Shown here piece after piece: positions 5,599 through 12,099 of a stretch of DNA of 12,888 nt (position 1 is its first letter; each line of letters starts with the position of its first letter). Below the pieces are notes generated by a model, which was not told where the DNA came from, did no database searches, and was given only the letters and a program-made list of their open reading frames with translations. The stretch lies in assembly GCA_035549615.1 (NCBI GenBank), contig DASZQO010000129.1:1-12888 (forward strand). Direction: 5' to 3'. The position numbers and the translations under genes are program-made. This DNA comes from JAKAWQ01 sp035549615. Its GTDB lineage: Bacteria; Pseudomonadota; Alphaproteobacteria; Acetobacterales; Acetobacteraceae.

Positions 5599-6813
5599 AT
5601 GGACTTTTCCTACACGGAAAAGGTGCAGGCGCTTCGCGCCCGGCTCACCACCTTCATGGACGAGGAAATCTACCCGAACGAGCCCGTTTACGAGGCCGAG
5701 CGAGCGGGGGCAGCGGATCGCTGGCAGCCCGTGCCGGTGATCGAGCGGCTGAAGCAGCGCGCGCGCGCGGCGGGGCTCTGGAATCTCTTCTCGCCCAATC
5801 CGGCGCACGGGAGGGGGCTTGCCAACCACGAATATGCCCCGCTCGCCGAGATCATGGGCCATGTGCCCTGGGCCTCGGAGGTCTTCAACTGCTCCGCCCC
5901 GGATACCGGCAATATGGAGATCCTGGATCGTTTTGGGACCGCCGCGCAGAAGGAGCGCTGGCTCACCCCCCTCCTCGCCGGCGAGATCCGTTCCTGTTTC
6001 GCGATGACCGAGCCCGATATCGCCTCCTCGGACGCGACGAACATCCGTGCCCGGATCGTCCGCGACGGCGATTCCTACGTGGTGGACGGGCGCAAATGGT
6101 GGACCTCGGGCGCCGGCGATCCACGCTGCCGGCTGATCATCCTCATGGGCAAGACCGCGCCCGACGCGCCCGACAAATATCGCCAGCAATCGATGATCCT
6201 GATCCCGCGCGAGGCGCAAGGCATCACGGTCAGGCGGATGCTGCCCGTGCTCGGAGCCGATGACGCGCCGCACGGCCATGCCGAGATTCTTTTCGAGGGC
6301 GTGCGCGTTCCGGCGGAGAATCTTCTGGGTGCCGAAGGCATGGGGTTCGAGATTGCCCAGGCACGGCTCGGGCCGGGCCGCATCCATCATTGCATGCGCG
6401 TGATCGGGCTCGCCGAACGGGCGCTCGCGCTGATGTGCCGCCGCGCGAGGGAACGCGCGCCCTTCGGTCGGCCGCTCGCCGAGCAGGGGGTGACGATCGA
6501 ACGTGTGGGCGAGGCGCGAATCCTGATCGATCAGGCGCGCCTTCTCGTCCTGAACGCCGCCTGGAAGATGGATGTCGCGGGCGCCAAGGCGGCGCGGCAG
6601 GAGATTGCGATGATCAAGGTCGCGGCGCCGAACATGGCCTGCCGGGTGATCGACTGGGCGATCCAGATGTTCGGCGGTGCCGGCATGGCCGACGATTTCG
6701 GCCTGCCCGAGATGTGGCGGGTTGCGCGGTCGCTGCGCATCCTCGACGGCCCGGACGAGGTGCATCGCCACCAGATCGGCCGGATGGAGCTCAGGGGCGG
6801 AGGCCGCGCATGA
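5599..6813 (+). CDS. Acyl-CoA dehydrogenase family flavoprotein (ACAD10/11-like)
   Basis: This is a 404-residue protein, full length for the family. The N-terminal helical domain (about 1-130) includes NCSAPDTGNMEIL (97-109). The middle beta domain has CFAMTEPDIASSDATN (133-148) and GRKWWTSGA (164-172), which contact FAD and the acyl-CoA. The C-terminal helical domain has RAPFGRPLAEQGV and QMFGGAGM, and ends with LDGPDEVHR (382-390). In the classic medium-chain enzymes the catalytic base is the Glu of YEGT. The aligned residue here is Asp383 of LDGPDE, a pattern I associate with the ACAD10/11 branch. The predicted role is FAD-dependent alpha,beta-dehydrogenation of an acyl-CoA in the cytosol, with electrons passed to ETF; chain length is undefined. 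GAAGGG lies just before the ATG. Its stop overlaps the start of the GH15 gene (ATGA), indicating co-translation. Confidence 0.92.
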   Translation: MDFSYTEKVQALRARLTTFMDEEIYPNEPVYEAERAGAADRWQPVPVIERLKQRARAAGLWNLFSPNPAHGRGLANHEYAPLAEIMGHVPWASEVFNCSAPDTGNMEILDRFGTAAQKERWLTPLLAGEIRSCFAMTEPDIASSDATNIRARIVRDGDSYVVDGRKWWTSGAGDPRCRLIILMGKTAPDAPDKYRQQSMILIPREAQGITVRRMLPVLGADDAPHGHAEILFEGVRVPAENLLGAEGMGFEIAQARLGPGRIHHCMRVIGLAERALALMCRRARERAPFGRPLAEQGVTIERVGEARILIDQARLLVLNAAWKMDVAGAKAARQEIAMIKVAAPNMACRVIDWAIQMFGGAGMADDFGLPEMWRVARSLRILDGPDEVHRHQIGRMELRGGGRA

Positions 6814-8639
6814 CCGAGTCCGCTGAAGGACCGCTGCCGATCGAGGATTATGCGCTGATCGGCGATTGCCGCACGGCCGCCCTGGTCGGCCGCAATGGCT
6901 CGATCGATTGGCTCTGCCTGCCGCGCTTCGATTCCGATGCCTGTTTCGCGGCTCTGCTTGGCAATGCCTCGCATGGGCGTTTCAAGATCGCGCCGGTCGA
7001 TCCCAAACCGCTCGTGCGGCGCGCCTATCGCGACGACACGCTGGTGCTCGAGACCGAGTTCGAGACCCGTTCCGGCACGGCCGCGGTGATCGATTTCCTG
7101 GCCTGGGGCGCGACGCAGCCGACCCTCGTTCGCCTCGTCGAAGGGCGGCGCGGGCACGTGGCGATGCAGCTCGACCTCGTCATCCGCTTCGACTACGGCC
7201 GCACCGTCCCATGGGTGACACAGCTTGAGGACGGCAGCGGCATCAGCGCGATCGGCGGGCCGCATCGCCTCGTGCTGCGTGCACCGGTCGGGCTGTGCGG
7301 CGAGCATATGGCGACGCGGGCGTCATTCACCGTGAGCCAGGGCCAGACGATCCATTTCGTGCTCGCCTATGGCGGCTCCAGCGACCGGATGCCGATCGTC
7401 ATCGACGCGACCCACGCGCTGGAGCGGACCGAAGCACACTGGCGACACTGGAGCCGGCGGATGCGTGAGGCCGGCGAATGGACCGAACCCGTGCGGCGCT
7501 CGCTCCTTACGCTCAAGGCGCTGACCTACGAGCCCACGGGCGGGATGGTCGCGGCGCCGACGACGTCTTTGCCCGAAGAGCTCGGGGGCACACGCAACTG
7601 GGACTATCGCTATTGCTGGCTGCGCGACGCGACGCTCACGCTCGTGGCGCTGATGGAAGCGGGCTATTTCGATGAAGCCGCCGCCTGGCGGGATTGGCTA
7701 CACCGCTCGATCGCGGGCAGCCCCGAGCAGGTGCAGATCATGTACGGCATCGGCGGCGAGCGGCGGCTGGCCGAGTGGGAGGCCGCCTGGCTGCCGGGCT
7801 ACCAGGGCGCGCGGCCGGTGCGCATCGGCAATGCGGCCGCCGAGCAACGCCAGCTCGACGTTTATGGCGAGGTGATGGATGCGCTGCACCACGCGCGCGA
7901 GGGCGGATTGCCGCTCTCCCATGCTCCCTGGGCGCTGCAGCGGGAGGTGATGGAGCATCTCGAGGAGGTCTGGCAGGAGCCGGATGACGGGATCTGGGAG
8001 GTGCGCGGCGGAAGGCGCCACTTCGTGCATTCGAAGGTGATGGCGTGGGTTGCCTTCGACCGTGCGGTCCGTGATGCCGAGACCTATGGCCTGCCCGCGC
8101 CGATCGAACGCTGGCGCGCGCTTACCCAGCGCATGCACAAGGAGATCTGCGAGAAGGGCTTCGACACCAAGCGCAACAGCTTCACCCAGAGCTATGGTTC
8201 CTCGGCGCTGGATGCGAGCCTTTTGATGATTCCGGCCGTGGGGTTTCTGCCCGCCGATGATCCGCGCGTGATCGGCACGGTGGCGGCAATCGAGCAGGAG
8301 CTTCTCGTCGATGGGTTCGTGCTTCGTTATCGCACCGAAGCCGGCGTCGACGGACTGCCCCCCGGGGAAGGGGTTTTCCTCGCCTGCAGCTTCTGGCTCG
8401 CCGATGTCTATGCGATGCAGGGTCGGATGCGCGAGGCACGGGCGATGTTCGAGCGGCTGCTTTCACTGCGCAATGATGTCGGCCTGCTCGCCGAGGAATA
8501 TGATCCGCGGGCCGGCCGCCAGGTCGGGAATTTCCCGCAGGCCTTTTCTCATCTTGCCCTGGTCGGCACCGCGCTCAACTTGATCTCCCGTGGCCCGGCG
8601 CAGAAACGCAGCCGCCGCGCCCACCGCTCCACGCACTGA
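6810..8639 (+). CDS. Glycoside hydrolase family 15 (glucoamylase/trehalase-like) enzyme
   Basis: This is a 609-residue protein starting at the ATG that overlaps the preceding stop (ATGA). The frame stays open upstream but that part is antisense-phase shadow of the dehydrogenase. The N-terminal beta-rich domain (about 1-220) begins with PIEDYALIGDCRTAALVGRN and GSIDWLCLPRFDSDACFA, the typical opening of the bacterial trehalase-like GH15 group. The C-terminal (alpha/alpha)6 barrel follows. It has RNWDYRYCWLRDATLTL (262-278) for substrate binding, PDDGIWEVRGG (391-401) with Glu397 as likely general acid, and GLLAEEYDPRAGRQVGNFPQ (558-577) with Glu562 or Glu563 as candidate base, then AFSHLALV. 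No signal peptide is present, so it acts in the cytosol. Relatives hydrolyse alpha-glucosidic bonds (trehalose, isomaltose or starch ends); the substrate cannot be read from sequence. The last 15 residues are a basic tail. Confidence 0.92.
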   Translation: MTESAEGPLPIEDYALIGDCRTAALVGRNGSIDWLCLPRFDSDACFAALLGNASHGRFKIAPVDPKPLVRRAYRDDTLVLETEFETRSGTAAVIDFLAWGATQPTLVRLVEGRRGHVAMQLDLVIRFDYGRTVPWVTQLEDGSGISAIGGPHRLVLRAPVGLCGEHMATRASFTVSQGQTIHFVLAYGGSSDRMPIVIDATHALERTEAHWRHWSRRMREAGEWTEPVRRSLLTLKALTYEPTGGMVAAPTTSLPEELGGTRNWDYRYCWLRDATLTLVALMEAGYFDEAAAWRDWLHRSIAGSPEQVQIMYGIGGERRLAEWEAAWLPGYQGARPVRIGNAAAEQRQLDVYGEVMDALHHAREGGLPLSHAPWALQREVMEHLEEVWQEPDDGIWEVRGGRRHFVHSKVMAWVAFDRAVRDAETYGLPAPIERWRALTQRMHKEICEKGFDTKRNSFTQSYGSSALDASLLMIPAVGFLPADDPRVIGTVAAIEQELLVDGFVLRYRTEAGVDGLPPGEGVFLACSFWLADVYAMQGRMREARAMFERLLSLRNDVGLLAEEYDPRAGRQVGNFPQAFSHLALVGTALNLISRGPAQKRSRRAHRSTH

Positions 8640-8672
8640 GCCGGGACACGCGGAGGCCGGCGAATGTCCCGA

Positions 8673-8688
8673 TGTTTCACGTGAAACA
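8673..8688. promoter_or_regulatory. parS centromere-like site (ParB binding palindrome)
   Basis: TGTTTCACGTGAAACA is present as a perfect 16-bp palindrome, extended to 20 bp with the flanking GA and TC (8671-8690). It equals the widely conserved bacterial chromosomal parS consensus. It lies between genes, 34 bp after the GH15 stop. A chance exact match to a 16-mer is very improbable in a 13-kb window. In known systems ParB loads here as a CTP-dependent clamp, spreads over the flanking kilobases and, with ParA, moves the origin region; it also recruits SMC. No parA or parB is in the window. Confidence 0.9.
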
Positions 8689-8722
8689 TCAAGAAAAACA
8701 ACAAGTCGCGATTTGACCCCGG

Positions 8723-8741
8723 AATGGCGCGTGCCATTTTT
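8723..8741 (+). terminator. Candidate intrinsic terminator downstream of the GH15 gene
   Basis: AATGGC (8723-8728), loop GCGT, GCCATT (8733-8738) form a perfect 6-bp stem and the run continues as TTTTT (8737-8741). It sits about 85-100 bases after the GH15 stop and beyond parS, where the operon would be expected to end. The stem is short and only half GC, so it may be inefficient. A TTGACC at 8713-8718 overlaps the area and could be a -35 box for the next gene. Confidence 0.4.
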
Positions 8742-8811
8742 GCGAGGATTCGCGATTGATGAGCGAGGCCAGGGGGCTGATTGCGCGCGCCGGCCCAACC
8801 GCGTTCAATCG

Positions 8812-8834
8812 GCGGCGGCGCGCATAGCCGCCGC
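8812..8834 (+). promoter_or_regulatory. GC-rich hairpin just before the ribosome-binding site of the AhpD-like gene
   Basis: GCGGCGGC (8812-8819) and GCCGCCGC (8827-8834) are exact reverse complements with a 7-nt loop. The stem ends 8 nt before the AGGAGG element (8843-8848) of the downstream gene. It would be part of the 5' leader if transcription starts further upstream, and may insulate or tune translation. The role is inferred. Confidence 0.4.
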
Positions 8835-8856
8835 TGCCAGGAAGGAGGAAATCGCG

Positions 8857-9162
8857 ATGTATGACATGAAGAATCTCGGCAGGCTCAAGACCATGGACAA
8901 GGCGGCCGAGGCTGGAATGAAGGCTTTCTGGGCCTTCGACAAGGCGGCCTTCGCGCCCGGCGCGCTGGATGCCAAGACGAAGCAGATCATGGCGCTCGCG
9001 GTGGCCCTGACGACCCAGTGCCCCTACTGCATCGAGATCCATACCGATGAGGCACGCAAGGCAGGCGCCACCGACGCCGAGCTCGCTGAGACGGCGCTGG
9101 TGGCGGCGGCGATGCGTGCCGGCGCGGCGATCACCCACGCGACACACATGTTCCGGGGGTAA
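8857..9162 (+). CDS. Small carboxymuconolactone decarboxylase/AhpD-like CxxC protein
   Basis: This is a 101-residue protein. The start is fixed by GAAGGAGG (8841-8848) a short distance upstream; the frame remains open further 5' but lacks family similarity there. It shows the compact all-helical CMD/AhpD core: KTKQIMALAVALTTQCPYCI, with Cys55 and Cys58 followed by His62 (CPYCIEIH). This is the CxxCxxxH proton-relay arrangement of AhpD-type peroxidase reductases. The rest (ARKAGATDAELAETALVAAAMRAGAA, read in two pieces) is the usual second half. Relatives have thiol-disulfide and weak alkylhydroperoxidase activity in the cytosol. It ends 7 bp from the scnC stop, convergent and with almost no gap, so the two transcripts may overlap. 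It stands alone rather than beside ahpC. Confidence 0.88.
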   Translation: MYDMKNLGRLKTMDKAAEAGMKAFWAFDKAAFAPGALDAKTKQIMALAVALTTQCPYCIEIHTDEARKAGATDAELAETALVAAAMRAGAAITHATHMFRG

Positions 9163-9169
9163 AGCCGGA

Positions 9170-9877
9170 TCAGGCGTGGCCGGGTGTGGAGTCGGTCGTC
9201 CACTCGGCGCTCGGCAGGGCGACACCGATCATGGTGTCGCGCGTGACGATGGTGGCAAGCTTCTCCTCGCTCCAGCCTTCGGTGCCGCTCGGCCGCATCG
9301 GCAGGACGATGTAGCGCGTCTTCTGATTCGAATCATGCACGCGCACCTCGACATCCGGCGGAATGATCGTGCCGAACTCGGCGAGGACCTGGCGTGGCCA
9401 GCGGACGACACGGCGGCGATAGGTTGGGCGCTCGTACCACGCGGGCGACATGCCAAGGAGCGGGCGCGGATAGCAGGAGCACAAGGTGCAGACGATGACA
9501 TTGTGCACCTTCGGCGTGTTCTCGCAGACGATAAGGTACGTGAAGTCGCTCGGCGTGCCGACACCGGTGGGCTGCATCCAGTCGATCCCGATCTCCTTGC
9601 ACGCGGCCACGCCATCCGCCAGCAGCCGTTGCTTGAACGCCGGATCGACCCAGGCGCGGGCGACCAGACGCGCGCCACCGGTGGGGCCGACCTTGTCGTA
9701 CCATTCCATGAAGCGGCGATGGTCCTCGGCCGAGAAGAGCCCCTTCTCGATCGAGAGCTCGCGGATGGCGGCTTCGAGGATCGCGAATTCGACCGCTTCG
9801 CCGCGCTCCTCGATCGGCGCATGATCATGATCGTGTCCGGGAGTTTGGCCTGCGGGATGCCCGTGTGTCGTGCTCAT
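9170..9877 (-). CDS. scnC: Thiocyanate hydrolase subunit gamma (nitrile hydratase alpha-like, Co site)
   Basis: This is a 235-residue catalytic subunit. The metal-binding loop VCTLCSCYPRPLLG (129-142) supplies Cys130, Cys133 and Cys135. The Thr in CTLCSC is the cobalt-type form, and two of the cysteines are oxidised to sulfinate and sulfenate in characterised enzymes. Further marks are ELSIEKGLFSAEDHRRF (40-56), ARLVARAWVDPAFK, the YRRRVVRWPRQVLAEFG stretch and DSNQKTRYIVLPMRP. The N-terminus has a histidine-rich HDHDH motif (15-19). From memory, these segments resemble the Thiobacillus thioparus gamma subunit more than nitrile hydratase alpha. The split beta partners encoded upstream agree with this. 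With ScnA and ScnB it would convert thiocyanate and water to carbonyl sulfide and ammonia in the cytosol. AGGAATC precedes the ATG; it lies 24 bp after scnA. The residual alternative is a nitrile hydratase with split beta. Confidence 0.86.
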   Translation of the reverse strand: MSTTHGHPAGQTPGHDHDHAPIEERGEAVEFAILEAAIRELSIEKGLFSAEDHRRFMEWYDKVGPTGGARLVARAWVDPAFKQRLLADGVAACKEIGIDWMQPTGVGTPSDFTYLIVCENTPKVHNVIVCTLCSCYPRPLLGMSPAWYERPTYRRRVVRWPRQVLAEFGTIIPPDVEVRVHDSNQKTRYIVLPMRPSGTEGWSEEKLATIVTRDTMIGVALPSAEWTTDSTPGHA

Positions 9878-9901
9878 GGCGGGATTCCTGTTGCGATATC
9901 G

Positions 9902-10186
9902 TTATGAAGAGGGGTCGAGCCAGCGTTCGGAGAACTCGGTCTCGAGCGTGTCGAGCGGCGCACCACCATAGTCCGGCCAGAGATCCTGCTGGCGGAAGCG
10001 GACGATGTAGAAGGGCTCGCGGCGGCCTTCATAGCGGCCCCATGCTTCATCCTCCGGGATCACCCATTCCGGGCGCAGCGCCACCACCACACCGGTGCGC
10101 CCGCGCGTGTACCCCTGCGTGCGGGTGTGGAAGATGGAGGGAATGTCGCGGACCGTGACCCGGTCTCCGATCTTGAACCGGCTCAT
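9902..10186 (-). CDS. scnA: Thiocyanate hydrolase subunit alpha (C-terminal half of a nitrile hydratase beta)
   Basis: This 94-residue protein forms the SH3-like barrel found at the C-terminus of nitrile hydratase beta. It shows FKIGDRVTVRDIPSIFHTRT (4-23), GYTRGRTGVVV (25-35), EPFYIVRFRQQDLWPDY (57-73) and DTLETEFSERWL (79-90). In thiocyanate hydrolase this half is a separate subunit, whereas nitrile hydratase carries both halves in one chain; here it is separate and full in its core. As remembered, the T. thioparus subunit has an N-terminal extension of about 30 residues that this one lacks. Its ATG overlaps the scnB stop (ATGA), which argues for coupled, equimolar synthesis. It contributes to the interface around the cobalt site of the gamma subunit. 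Confidence 0.84.
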   Translation of the reverse strand: MSRFKIGDRVTVRDIPSIFHTRTQGYTRGRTGVVVALRPEWVIPEDEAWGRYEGRREPFYIVRFRQQDLWPDYGGAPLDTLETEFSERWLDPSS

Positions 10187-10614
10187 GCCGCGATCTCCTC
10201 ACGGGCGCGGACTTGCTCCATCTTGGCGAACAGCTCATCCGGCGTGATCAGGCCCTTGTCGAGCAGCATCTTGGCGGCGGCGAGCAGCCATCGGGCGTAA
10301 TAGGGCGTGCCGAAATAGAGCGTCTCCCCGAGATCGTTCTCGCGCCGGCGGCGCTCCTCGCTCACCCAATGGCCGCGCCAGGCCAGGCACTCCGCCGTGC
10401 AGTGGGTGCTTTTTTCCCAATGCGCAGGCTTGTGAAGGGATTTGTCGATCGGGCCGTCGGGTTGGCCGCCGACATCATGAACCACATGCAGAAGCGCTTC
10501 AGCGCGTGTCTGCGAAATGCTGAGCGGCAGGTTTGCCACGCCATGCTCGGCAGGCGCGTGGGATCTGATGCATTCCATCAGCGCCGCATAGGCACTCGAC
10601 GATTTCGTCCCCAT
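10183..10614 (-). CDS. scnB: Thiocyanate hydrolase subunit beta (N-terminal half of a nitrile hydratase beta)
   Basis: This 143-residue protein starts at 10614. The start is chosen because CGGGAG stands 6 nt before it and similarity begins downstream; the frame extends much further 5' only as antisense shadow of the ROK gene. Conserved marks are VVHDVGGQPDGPID (44-57), WEKSTHCTAECLAWRG (66-81), SEERRRRENDLGETLYFG (85-102), PYYARWLLAAAKMLLDKGL (104-122) and TPDELFAKMEQVR (124-136). HDVGG and the YYARWL/EKGL-type helix are shared with nitrile hydratase beta. The ECLAWRG and EERRR stretches match my recollection of the T. thioparus beta subunit. It is the first gene of the operon scnB-scnA-scnC, the same order as in Thiobacillus. 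A TATATT at 10677-10672 could be its -10 box, with no clear -35. Confidence 0.83.
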   Translation of the reverse strand: MGTKSSSAYAALMECIRSHAPAEHGVANLPLSISQTRAEALLHVVHDVGGQPDGPIDKSLHKPAHWEKSTHCTAECLAWRGHWVSEERRRRENDLGETLYFGTPYYARWLLAAAKMLLDKGLITPDELFAKMEQVRAREEIAA

Positions 10615-10744
10615 CGAAAACTCCCGGTAGCGATCGGTACGGCGATCTTCTAGCGAATCGTTCCGGATGGGAATATACAAAATGTGACGTCCTGGCAGCG
10701 CAGCGGAACGGGCGGTCCGCCGCGTCCTTGCGGATCTTGGCTGA

Positions 10745-11923
10745 TCACCGGGGCTGCGATCGCTCCAGATAATCGGGGTTGAGCGCGGCCGAGACGGCGA
10801 GGGCGGCGGCGCCGATTGCCGCCGCGTCCTGGCCGAGGGCGGCGCGGCGCAGCCGCTGGGCGGCCGGACGGTTGCAGGTAACGGCGATCGGCAAAGGCTG
10901 GATCCGCTCCATGAACAGATCGAGGAGCCAGCCCGGAAAGTCACCACCGAGATAGACGCTCTCAGGATCGAACATGTTCTCGACGATCGTGATGCCCATT
11001 CGCAGCGGCTCGATGGCCTCCGCGATCCATGTCTCGATGAGAGGATCACCCGGTTTCACGAAATGCTCGAACGCCTCCATCGATGTGAGGGTGATGCCGT
11101 GGCGCGCGAGATGGTGCAGCGCAGAATCGAGAGAGACATAGGTCTCAAGACAACCCTGCTTGCCGCAGATGCAAGGATGGCCGCCAGGCCGAACGACGAT
11201 ATGCGCGATCTCCCCGGCATTGCCGGCAGCACCCCCCATGATCTGTCCATTCACGACGAGGCCGGTGCCGATGCCGTTGCCGATGAAGACATAGACGAAA
11301 TTCTCATGCCGCCGCGCTTCGCCGAACCGCCACTCGGCCATCGCGGCCCCGGTGCCGTCATTGGCGAGCATGACCGGAAGCGCGAGCCGCGCCTCGAGCA
11401 TCGGGCGGACGGTGAGCCCATCCCAGCCGGGCATGCGGGTGGGCCAGAGCCCGGCAACCCCGAAAGGCCCCGGCATGACCAGCCCGACCCCCATCAGGCG
11501 CGACCGGGCGATTCCTGATTCTTCGTAAAAAGCCTCCACGTGGCGGGCGATCTCATCGACCGTGCCGGTGACGTCGCTTGTCTCGAGCGGCCAGGTCCGG
11601 CGCTGCCGTACGGAGCCGACGAGGTCGGTCAGGACGGCGGTGGCGCGGCCATGATCGAGATGCAGACCGACGGTGAAGGCGCCTTCCGGATTGAGGTCGA
11701 GCGGGGTTGAAGGCTTGCCGACCGCGCCCGTGCGCACCGCGCCCTCGCGAATGAGGCCCATGGCGTCGAGCTCGTCCACAAGGCTTGAGACGCTCGGCTT
11801 GGAGAGCGTGGTGAGGCGCGCAATGTCGGAGCGGGAGAGCGGCCCATGGAGCCGGATACTCTCGAAGACGACCCAGAGATTGACGAGTTTGCCATGGCTA
11901 ACATTTGTAGCCCGCATTCGCAT
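10745..11923 (-). CDS. ROK-family transcriptional regulator
   Basis: This is a 392-residue protein with GCGGAG 8 nt before the ATG at 11923; Met3 is an alternative. Residues about 10-75 form a winged helix-turn-helix (GPLSRSDIARLTTLSKPSVS at 27-46). Residues about 80-385 form the ROK sugar-kinase-like domain. Seen there are FIGNGIGTGLVVNGQIMGG (213-231), NAGEIAH (235-241) and the zinc site CICGKQGCLE (251-260, Cys251/253/258 with His241). The N-terminal phosphate-binding loop is degenerate (LDHGRATAV instead of DxGGTK), as in DNA-binding members that sense sugars without phosphorylating them. Asp189 of LANDG is kept. The gene is divergent from a solute-binding protein gene across 176 bp containing a palindrome. 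It therefore most likely represses that uptake system in the absence of its sugar, and itself. It ends 130 bp before the scn operon on the same strand; read-through is possible. Confidence 0.92.
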   Translation of the reverse strand: MRMRATNVSHGKLVNLWVVFESIRLHGPLSRSDIARLTTLSKPSVSSLVDELDAMGLIREGAVRTGAVGKPSTPLDLNPEGAFTVGLHLDHGRATAVLTDLVGSVRQRRTWPLETSDVTGTVDEIARHVEAFYEESGIARSRLMGVGLVMPGPFGVAGLWPTRMPGWDGLTVRPMLEARLALPVMLANDGTGAAMAEWRFGEARRHENFVYVFIGNGIGTGLVVNGQIMGGAAGNAGEIAHIVVRPGGHPCICGKQGCLETYVSLDSALHHLARHGITLTSMEAFEHFVKPGDPLIETWIAEAIEPLRMGITIVENMFDPESVYLGGDFPGWLLDLFMERIQPLPIAVTCNRPAAQRLRRAALGQDAAAIGAAALAVSAALNPDYLERSQPR

Positions 11924-11943
11924 CGGCGACTCCGCTTCAAGTT

Positions 11944-11964
11944 AGTTATTTTAACAAAATATCT
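11944..11964. promoter_or_regulatory. AT-rich palindromic operator candidate for the ROK regulator
   Basis: AGTTATTTTAACAAAATATCT reads as AG-n-TATTTT, spacer AAC, AAAATA-n-CT, with 8 of 9 arm positions complementary. It is strikingly AT-rich in a GC-rich region. It resembles the TTAGTTTGTTT-type sites of XylR-like ROK repressors. It lies 21 bases from the ROK start and about 136 bases from the binding-protein start. A TTGACG (11964-11969) touching its right end could be the -35 box of the plus-strand gene, so occupancy would block that promoter. Confidence 0.6.
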
Positions 11965-12045
11965 TGACGGTGGAAAACCGCTCCCCCACCCTGGGGCGCC
12001 AACACGCCGTACGCCGAAGACGGAATGATCCTCACAGGGAAGGAT

Positions 12046-12072
12046 CCCTTGGGAATGACCCTTTGGGAATGA
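12046..12072 (+). repeat. Near-identical tandem direct repeat in the leader of the solute-binding protein gene
   Basis: CCCTTGGGAATGA (12046-12058) is followed immediately by CCCTTTGGGAATGA (12059-12072), differing by one T. A small hairpin AGGGA-AGGA-TCCCT overlaps its left end. The pair lies 28-54 bases before the gene start, probably in the transcribed leader. It may be a regulator or RNA-binding site, or simple slippage. Confidence 0.55.
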
Positions 12073-12099
12073 AGCCAGGAAACGGCACAGGAGATCGCC

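Noticed and set aside
4957..6771. 604-codon open frame on the minus strand, antisense to the permease and the acyl-CoA dehydrogenase
   Set aside because: It is antisense to two genes with clear family motifs. Its translation is rich in R, H, G, P, D and has no recognisable domain, which is typical of the phase shadow of GC-rich genes.
6390..6809. Upstream extension of the GH15 reading frame
   Set aside because: GH15 similarity begins at the ATG at 6810. The earlier part overlaps the acyl-CoA dehydrogenase in another frame and reads as low-complexity R/G/A sequence.
9170..10614. Calling the three-gene cluster an ordinary nitrile hydratase
   Set aside because: Nitrile hydratase has one beta chain carrying both halves. 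Here the halves are separate genes in SCNase order, and several sequence stretches fit SCNase better. Nitrile hydratase with split beta remains the fallback.
10615..11049. Upstream extension of the scnB reading frame
   Set aside because: It is antisense-phase shadow in the same direction as the ROK gene's 3' part, with no similarity to known subunits. A good ribosome-binding site marks the ATG at 10614.
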